A stretch of DNA of 64,000 nt, from the NCBI RefSeq assembly GCF_910592395.1, contig NC_088319.1:4590001-4654000 (forward strand), in the 5' to 3' direction. The notes under the pieces were generated by a model that made no database searches, was not told the DNA's origin, and worked only from the letters and a program-made list of their open reading frames with translations. Position numbers and translations under genes: made by a program. This stretch comes from Lineus longissimus (lineage: Eukaryota > Nemertea > Pilidiophora > Heteronemertea > Lineidae). Below, one piece after another: positions 56,213 through 64,000 of the stretch (position 1 is its first letter; each line of letters begins with the position of its first letter).

Positions 56213-59047
56213 TTACGCAGTAAATACCTTTGCGGTCATTTGCTTACCAGTACGGAATTTGGGCCAGGCAAATAATCTTTCATTCGCACCGACTATTAAC
56301 CAGTGGTTGGAGACAAGAGGGTCACGTAAGGTCATCAATAACGTATTCTCGGATTCATCCAGGCATGGCCCAAATTGCAACCTAAACAGAAATTGAGCGT
56401 GATTCTTAGGATTAAGCTTGAAGCTATCCTTAGGACCCTTACTTGAAAATAGGGTAACGAACTTCGCCCGATGAACCTCAACGACGACATTATATGATCC
56501 TAGCAAAGACAGAATTGCGGAGTCTCCCAATTTTCTCAACAAATCATCACGTAAGATAATCGACGTGGATTTATTATACTCGTACGGTTTTTCTAAGATG
56601 GTGATGGAGTGTGTTCTGGCTGATGATTTATAGAGATAACCATTCAAATCACATCGGATATCCTCTAACATGATGTTATCCATATCAGATAATAAATCAC
56701 TTTCGGCTTCAGGCACAAGAGAGTAGTTTATCTCTTTTAGGCTTTTAACATACCGTAGTTTAAGAACGAACCCTATGTTTACTATTTTATACCAATTTAA
56801 CCAAGACATAAACAGGTCTTTTTCCCTGTTTTTGTGCTGCTGAAATTTGCATCGAAAGGTCAACTCCAAGAAAACATTCTCACCACATGAAACCATTTTG
56901 AAATATTTGAACCTCGAATTCTTTGGACCGACGCTTTTCTCAAGTTCACCATACGGTAGAATCAACTCTCGGCAATTGCTACTTCCAATCAAATCGAATT
57001 GAAATGCTCGCAACTTTTCAGTGACAGATTTCCGTCCACGACGAGTGCTAACACCTATGACATCATTGCCATATTCGCCAGCAATGAATGCGAGCTCGTT
57101 AAAATGAAAATGATACATCAGTTTAAAATCTCCGCTTATATCATCTTGGCTGTAGACGTAGACGTTACGATGAGGTGTCATGGAGTAATGAAAAAGAGCA
57201 ACTGCGACTATGACACTTAGCCCTGTGTGGTAAAATACCGATGCCGCCCATGCTGGGAACTGGCCATTGATCCTTACATCACGGTACGACCGATAGGTGC
57301 CCCTCTGCTAGTTCGGCGTGGCGGTTAAAAGTTAAGATATGACATCTTTAAATGAAGTGGATGAAATTGTTGAAATTAGGTTTTAATACATTACATTGTG
57401 GGAGAGATGGAAGGCTGTCTCTCTCTGTTGATTAGAAAATATTCATAAGTAATGCGCTCATCTTGTTTATACAAACCCATTATTAACGTATAGGCGGAGA
57501 CAGCCTTTTTGGTATACCCTGTATATATTATAGACAGGTTGGCAACAATGAGCGCCACTCTGAAAATCATCCTGACGGCCAGGGCAATTAAGCGGAATCT
57601 ACGAAAACTGCGGAAAACTGGGAAAACTGGAAAATTATGGTAAAATTGAGCGGAAACACCCAAAAACAATGCACATGAAAAGATCGCTATAGAATATGTA
57701 TATGATAATTATTTTTAAAAATTGCTACGTTTGGCCTTCTTCCCCACCACAGCCGATGTGGAAATGGTCCGAGAAGAATAACGCAGATCATTTTGTCATG
57801 CATGTTGGTTGTTTTTTTTCCTAAGTCGATAAATATATGGGTTTCAGCAAATTGATACTAAAAGAACTTTTCAAATGTTTATTGCAGATTCCGCTAAATC
57901 TGAGCCTTGGCCCGTTCCGAGTCCCACTCCGAGTCCCACTCCGACCTCATCTCCGATATTGAATTACGTACGGTTATCTAATATTCAGTTAATCGACGAA
58001 CGTTTTCATTATGCCATTCCATCTGGATTTTTACAGTAATGTTTATAATATCAAATTGGATCAGTGTATAAGATGGCTACAACGAAGTGGTTATCCAAAT
58101 TGCAGTGCACGACTTAAAATACGACTTCATTATAGACAGGTACGCCTAAAGCAGAGGTCGGTCTGAATTTGAAAGTAGTATTGTGCAGTTTCACGTAATT
58201 TATCATATATTTGTGAAAAATGTTTACCAGTTCAGTTGAATAGAAGTAATCATCAGACGACCATAATTTACCCTCAAAGTTGAAGTGTAGGTGTACACCT
58301 TATTCCTCAGTTGACTGTACGCCATGCATTCGCACGAGAATTAGGATTTTGTTTCAACAGCTGCATAACGTTGCATATTCCAGTCTCGGGCGTTCCGGTT
58401 AACGTCGTTGAAGAAAATTTGAGTTCTAACAATTATGGGAGCAATGCGCGGATGATGGAGATCGTTTCATAGAACGAGTCATTCATACTAACTGTAATTA
58501 AACCCAACACACTAAATATACTAAATATGGTTTCTTTAGCCCTGGTAGGCAACCAGTCTAGGACTAACGAAATTCCGATATCAAACAATCCAATGCGAGC
58601 TTGTCAGTAGGGCAAGCAACGCCGTCCTAGTGTCTGACCGGTTGCGCACGCAACAACAGCAAATTATGTCTTTATTGCAAAATAGGTTGCGAATATAACC
58701 GAAATATTGGCTACCTGCTTTTTCCAAAGCCGATGCCCTGTTTTCCCGTCTCTGCAAGTCCAGTCCTTGGTAGCAGCATCCTTGTGAAGATGGCAGGTTT
58801 CCGTTTGATCATGGCGGTCATGGCCGTTCTTGGGGGTGGTGAAAAAGGCAACGCACATCTGAATATTCGAGCATGCCATACCACATCGAAGAATTGACTG
58901 AACTCGTAAGATTGCGAAAGTTAAATTGCTATCAGTTCCGTTAATGTTCATTGCCATGAATTGAAATGAGGAAAACACTAAACTTGCTAGATCTCTGTCA
59001 ATGTTAGTCAGGACCAGCAATAACTCCCATATAGTCATGAATTGCAT
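56213..59047 (-). CDS. Apple/PAN-like secreted protein, copy 4 (2 exons)
   Basis: Exon 1 59047-58715 (333 bp), exon 2 57304-56213 (1092 bp), identical splice-site contexts and phase to the other copies; 474 residues. Relative to copies 1 and 3 it lacks 12 bp (4 codons) near 56350, in frame, and has several substitutions, including AKVFTA at the C-terminus. The apple-like cysteines and signal peptide are kept. The intron carries a roughly 260-bp insertion at 57543-57803 flanked by gttgg. Confidence 0.6.
57543..57808. mobile_element. Small insertion with gttgg duplication
   Basis: Present in copies 3 and 4 and absent from copies 1 and 2, where a single gttgg is found. The 5-bp gttgg precedes it (57538-57542) and ends it (57804-57808). 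In copy 3 the right part is deleted. No recognisable ends or coding. Confidence 0.45.
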
Positions 59048-62000
59048 TTACACGCAATATAATTCTTAATTGGATTACCTGCTTTCTCGAGATATTGATG
59101 GTGTCATTGCAAACTTATACCACAGACAAAATCCTCCGGAGCAAATCTTTAAAGAAAATGGCCAAAAATGGCCAAAAAAGGCTATATAAAATCTATACCG
59201 GTATAGCACCTGTATAGGGTTTGTAAAGGACAACCTATAAACTATAACATCCCATGTGAAAAAAATCTATATAGTATATACAGTATAGTCTATGCATTTT
59301 ATAAACATAGAAATTCTATATAACTAAAATAACTTTTTAAATCATACATGAAAAACCTATATAGCACCTATTAAAATCCGTTTAGAATACTGTAAAGGTA
59401 AAGGGTTTCTCAACAGATTTTCTTCAGAAATTTTTTTGCATGTGATTGTTTCTGAGCATTATCGAATACACGATATAGCTAAAACAAATTAACTAGTGTC
59501 ACCTACATCTACATGTAGGTGTCTATCCTTCACAATATTTCAGTCGACCCAACACATGCAATACAGTCAGTGTCGTCAAAAGGGCAAATGTCGTCATGGG
59601 TGCACCTTAGGTGTACCAAGCACCAAGCTGGGTGTACCTTAACAGCACCGCACCCAGGATGCTCCTGGGTGCTGCTTTAAAAGGATCATAATGTGCAAAC
59701 AGATTGAAATACGCGCCGATTAAAAAACCTGTGTCCGATGTGGGGTACGCGTGCTTTTGCTCTACATCCGTAATTTTGCTGAACACTAACTGTAAACGAG
59801 GTGTCAAAATGTCAGTTCGACATCAGTGGCAGGATCTAGGGGTCATTGCGCACACGTGTGCTATGAACGGATGTATGTATGTATGGGGGAATCATCTCAT
59901 ACAGCATACCTAATGACATAGTAAATAGTATTATGTTCTTAAAAATACCTTTTCTTTATTTCTTACCACCATCTGTAATACATGTATATGTATAGTTTTT
60001 TAAGCGAAAAATAGAGCAAATGTTCGACACGAGATGTTCTGATTTGCTACAAGACAAACATACCATTTTCAACCTTGGACACAGGTTTTTAATCGGCGCG
60101 AATTTCACACCGGGTGCAGATAAGAAGTTAAGGTACACCAAGATTGGTCCTGGGTGCACTTAAGGTGCACCCAGGACCAACGATAGTTGGGCACTATTTA
60201 AGACATGTGGAACTTGTGGTTTTTAGGAGTCATTACGATACGTGCTAATTGCGAAGGACACACTGTATACGCAGTTTCTTTAAACACCTCGATCAAAATA
60301 GGGGCTGTAGCTGGATGCAATGCCAACAATGACATGTAATTCTTGCCGAAAAGGAAAGGATTTTCGCGGCAGAATGCTTTCGCGATCATGACCTACTCGA
60401 GAAATTTGTGAAAACCTACTTAACGCGAAATTTTCTGTTAAGACAAGCATATTTCGGCAATGGATCAATGAGGATTTGATTGTCGAAGGGACCTTCTGAA
60501 ATACATTGCTATCACAAATCATAGTTAGCCTCTTTCTGTTTGCGGAACTGAGAGTTTTTGGAAACTCAGCCAAGAGCCTCCTTGATTATGTTGAAATGCA
60601 GAATTTTGCATGGCACGAGCGTACGTGTATATCTCAAATGCATTTGTGTACAAATTAAATTCTTTAAGACTGCAGTCAGCGCTGACCCCAAACATTTGTC
60701 GGTCAAATGCCAGACACATCAACTGAAACCACGGACGTTTAATAGAGCGTAAACGTAATTCACAACAACATCTATCAAAGGTAAAATCACACAATTACCA
60801 TGCGACAATAATAATTAGGCATATCAAGCTTCGTTTGGTCAATAGTTCGCCAAAAGTAAATCAATTTCGAAGTAAGTGAGGACGTCAGCGTCTACGTCTC
60901 AGAGCTCCGCTACAAGTGGCGCTGATCAGGAAAATGGTGAATTTCGAAAATAGCATGTTTAGTCACCTCTCTGATCTGGTGTCCCTAGTTCTGCTGCGAC
61001 AGACACAACCGATGCAATAGAGCCTGATATTAGCAAGACAACATTTAATCAATAACAACACAACCAGCGTCAATAACTGTATTTGTTAAAATTGATTCAA
61101 AGAAAACAGTGGATAAACTTATTTTGCTTTGAAAATGGATATCGTGGAATAGAATCCGACCCCATACGCATGTTCACATATAAAAATGTAGTTACGTAAC
61201 TATTTGTGATCCGGATCCTTGAACCTGAATAAGACTTATGCTTTTTGTCACTACGACCTGTGATCATGATTGCATGCAAAAATAATCGCTCGTTTACCAT
61301 GTTTACGGTGGTCATCGTAGGTCCTTGCATGGGTCAGGAATCGATTATCGCGGCTCTGATCTCCCCGGCCAAAATCCAGAATTAAGATTTGTATAAGATT
61401 TTAAAGATATTATTCAGTTTTGTGAACGAGTGCATGTACATTTCGTTGCAAGATTTCTTAGTTTAGATCTTAACTATATTAGGAATCTGGCAAGAATCCT
61501 CTTACGAATGTACAGTGTAGCTCGTAATAAAGGACGGTAAAATACTAGTATGTTATCTCTATCGTCTTATCAGTTGTTTAATCGGGTATAGCATAGAAAC
61601 TTCTTAACCTGTTTCCTACTTTTATCATCCTGTTTGCATTCCTGACTAGCCGGACTAGTATGGGTTATGTTTTATGAGATGCCTATAATCAAGTTGTTCA
61701 CTGACATGATAATTATGATTAGACGTAAAAAGAACTTAGAGCGTTTTGGCATTTATTAGGCAATTACAATTTGAAATTCAGCCTTTGGAGCAGAAATATC
61801 AGTCTCAAGGGACAATTTGGGCGTGGATTGTAGCTTGTCATGAGGTTAGTAAAAGCGCCATTGGGGTATTAAAAGGACAGGCTCATGGTCAAATCCAACA
61901 TCTGCTCCTGGAGAGATCCTGGTCTTAGCCATGTTGATGCTGCTCATGAACCTTTTCGTAACCATAATGTAGCCGATCTTGTTGTGTGTGTTACCACTAG

Positions 62001-64000
62001 GAGAATGCCAGGTTGTCTTTCGACTGAGTTTTTGAGGCTGGAAGGTGTTGGCTATGGCGAGTTCGTGGAATCTAGCAAATTCAATTATCCGGAGGCCACT
62101 CTTGTTTGTTATCCTGAGCACAATCTCCCGACGTTGCCTTTCAATTGGTCCTAGGCGTCGGTGCCGATTTTTGCGTTGCAGCCCCCTACTACCAGAATTA
62201 TGTCCTGCTTTGGGAGAGACTGCATAGTAGCCATGAAATCGTCGTAAAAGCCATTCATCCTGTCCTCGGATCCATAGCTTGTTGGAGCGTAGATCTGGAC
62301 AACTGACAGGTTGAATGGTTTTGCGCTGATCCTCACAGTCATCATACGGTTGGAGACTGGTCAGTACTCTTTTTAAAATTAAATAGTAAAAGTAACTAAT
62401 TGTAGTTATGTTTTACTACTCTGGTACATGTAATTGCAATTGCACTGACTGTGAAATTAGTTGTTTTAACCATCAACATGGTAATTCTTAACCATTTTAA
62501 TGGTAATTTTACTACCCTTTTTTGTTGTAACAAGTAATCATTGGTTAGTTTTTAGTAATTTCACAGTTGGTGCAATAGGAGCTACCAATTAGTTGCTTTC
62601 AGAACTGCTGGAGCCGTGTCCTTATGAACCAAACCTTCCGTTCCATGCCCACGCTAGGAATGTTGACCACTCAAGAAGAGTCTGGAGTCCGGTATGGATA
62701 TCGTTGTTTTCCTTGCCATGTTGATTCACGGGCTGGGTAACTCCTTGCAGAGCCCATCTCCACTACAGGAGTCGATAGATGGCCAAGGGCTCGGCAATGA
62801 GCTCATGAGCTCTTAAGATGGATATTGGTTTTAGTTCCATCTGGGTGTCTGGCCACCCTCCACACCAAAGTCAAAGACTCTGGTTGGGATACCGGTGTAG
62901 TAGCCGATTGTCCGACCCTGAGCAGGTTGCACTGGTCTACAGGTTTGCCAGTGGCAGGTCATTAGCCGGACCTGACACAATCGCAAGCCATACAGTTTTA
63001 AAAAATACAATGAGCAGAGTGGAGCTAAACGTTGCGATTTCATGGGACCCTCAATCGGGAATGGTGTAATAAAATGAGATAGCAGACGCTAGCTGACCTG
63101 ACCATATATACATGAATGAACGCGGACGTCGGAAGGCTTCGATCGAATCTAAATCACACTTCAACTTACTTGCAAGTGGCTTCTATCTCACCAATTAATC
63201 ATGCTCATCAAGTGATCCCAGGAGGCTAGAAAGCCTCGGGATTAAATTATGATCAGAACCACAGGATTAATGATAACATTACTGTGATTTTTCAAGCTGA
63301 ACTACAAGTGTACTACAAATTTGACCCTGTCCCTTCATTGAAAGGGTCAGATATTTGCCCTGCTTATTTCCCAAACAGAACTTCATAATAAAGGAGTGGT
63401 TCCATTGGATCGTTTTCCGCTTTGGCCGCCCCGCGGCAGGACACTTAACTCATTCCAGCGGTCATTCAGTACCTAACATCATTACCTGCTCATCGAATGC
63501 GGGTTGGCGTCTTTTGATGATACTTTCGCTCCCATCTACTGGCTGGTTGAATTCCCAAATACCCACTGAAGCCAAGTGTTGTATTGCTGGAGCGGCGGCC
63601 ATGAAGCGGAACATCGCCCAAGTGGTTTAAGTTTTTCACGCGAACAGCAAGTTCTGCTCTCAATCGCAGTACCACTGCACGGGGTAGACTGATCTCCTTG
63701 GCCTTGGTAGGTAACCAGTCTATAGGAGAGCAAACACCTAAATCAACCCGGGTAGTCTGGGCCTGTCGGCTGGGTACGTAATGACAACACGACTGCAGAA
63801 GAAACTCCGAAATAAACCTGACCAAGGACGGAGCGCATCGGCCGTATAGACTGGTGTCGAACCGGGTGCGCATGGACAACAACGGCCACTATATGCCCGT
63901 GCCGTCTGGCCGCTGCTGGTATGGTTACTCGACATCCCAACTGCTTTTTGCGACGTCCTTCATAAAAAATGAGTATTGCAGATGCCAAAAATGTATACTC
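59048..64000. repeat. Array segment right of copy 4, to the window end
   Basis: Contains the foldback (59599-60171), the empty Polinton site (60611-60616), a LINE relic (62151-62345) and a MITE-like palindrome (62430-62586). Blocks at 62640-64000 closely match 8460-9830. This is the same order as 4897-9830 of unit 1, so these two units are the closest pair in this part. No intact gene. Confidence 0.65.
62151..62345 (-). pseudogene. LINE endonuclease fragment, fourth relic
   Basis: Differs from 7976-8170 by very few bases (VVGGCNAKIG instead of VVRGCNAKIG). No downstream reverse transcriptase. Confidence 0.7.

Overview
This is eukaryotic nuclear DNA, most likely from a marine invertebrate animal. 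Coding exons have GT-AG introns, repeats and MITE-like foldbacks are dense, one gene is otopetrin-like, one encodes a small secreted phospholipase A2-like protein, and a complete Polinton/Maverick is present. The sequence alone does not settle the phylum.

Layout. (1) 1-17984 and 33744 to about 44590 form one mosaic array of duplicated host DNA, interrupted by the Polinton. A further copy occupies about 55645 to the window end. The array carries four copies of an unrecognised two-exon gene on the minus strand. Exon 1 (333 bp) encodes a signal peptide and an apple/PAN-like cysteine module. Exon 2 (about 1.1 kb) encodes a novel domain. Copies at 2333-4896, 37571-40236 and 56213-59047 are open; the copy at 14141-16693 is frameshifted. 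Between them lie decayed LINE endonuclease fragments, foldback elements and minisatellites.

(2) 17985-33743 is a 15.8 kb Polinton/Maverick. It has long terminal inverted repeats (741 and 826 bp) and a 6-bp target duplication with one mismatch. Three paralogous sites in the window lack the insertion. Its genes, mostly on the minus strand, are a protein-primed family B DNA polymerase (broken), a 439-aa protein, a retrovirus-type integrase, a major capsid protein, a packaging ATPase, four small conserved proteins, a proline-rich membrane protein (broken), a minor capsid protein and a small membrane protein (broken). Two genes lie on the plus strand: one starting inside the left TIR, and one divergent from the capsid gene. 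Nearly every start codon lies in an (A/T)ATAAATG or similar context, and hairpins sit at several gene ends. No Ulp1/adenain-type protease gene was found. The polymerase lesions make this copy non-autonomous as it stands.

(3) About 44590-55645 is unique host DNA. It holds a four-exon secreted PLA2-like gene (44817-47857) with a TATA box, a GGGGCTGC minisatellite just past its stop, an otopetrin-like proton-channel gene on the minus strand (49127-51793) with two decayed copies of its last exon downstream, and several MITE-like palindromes.
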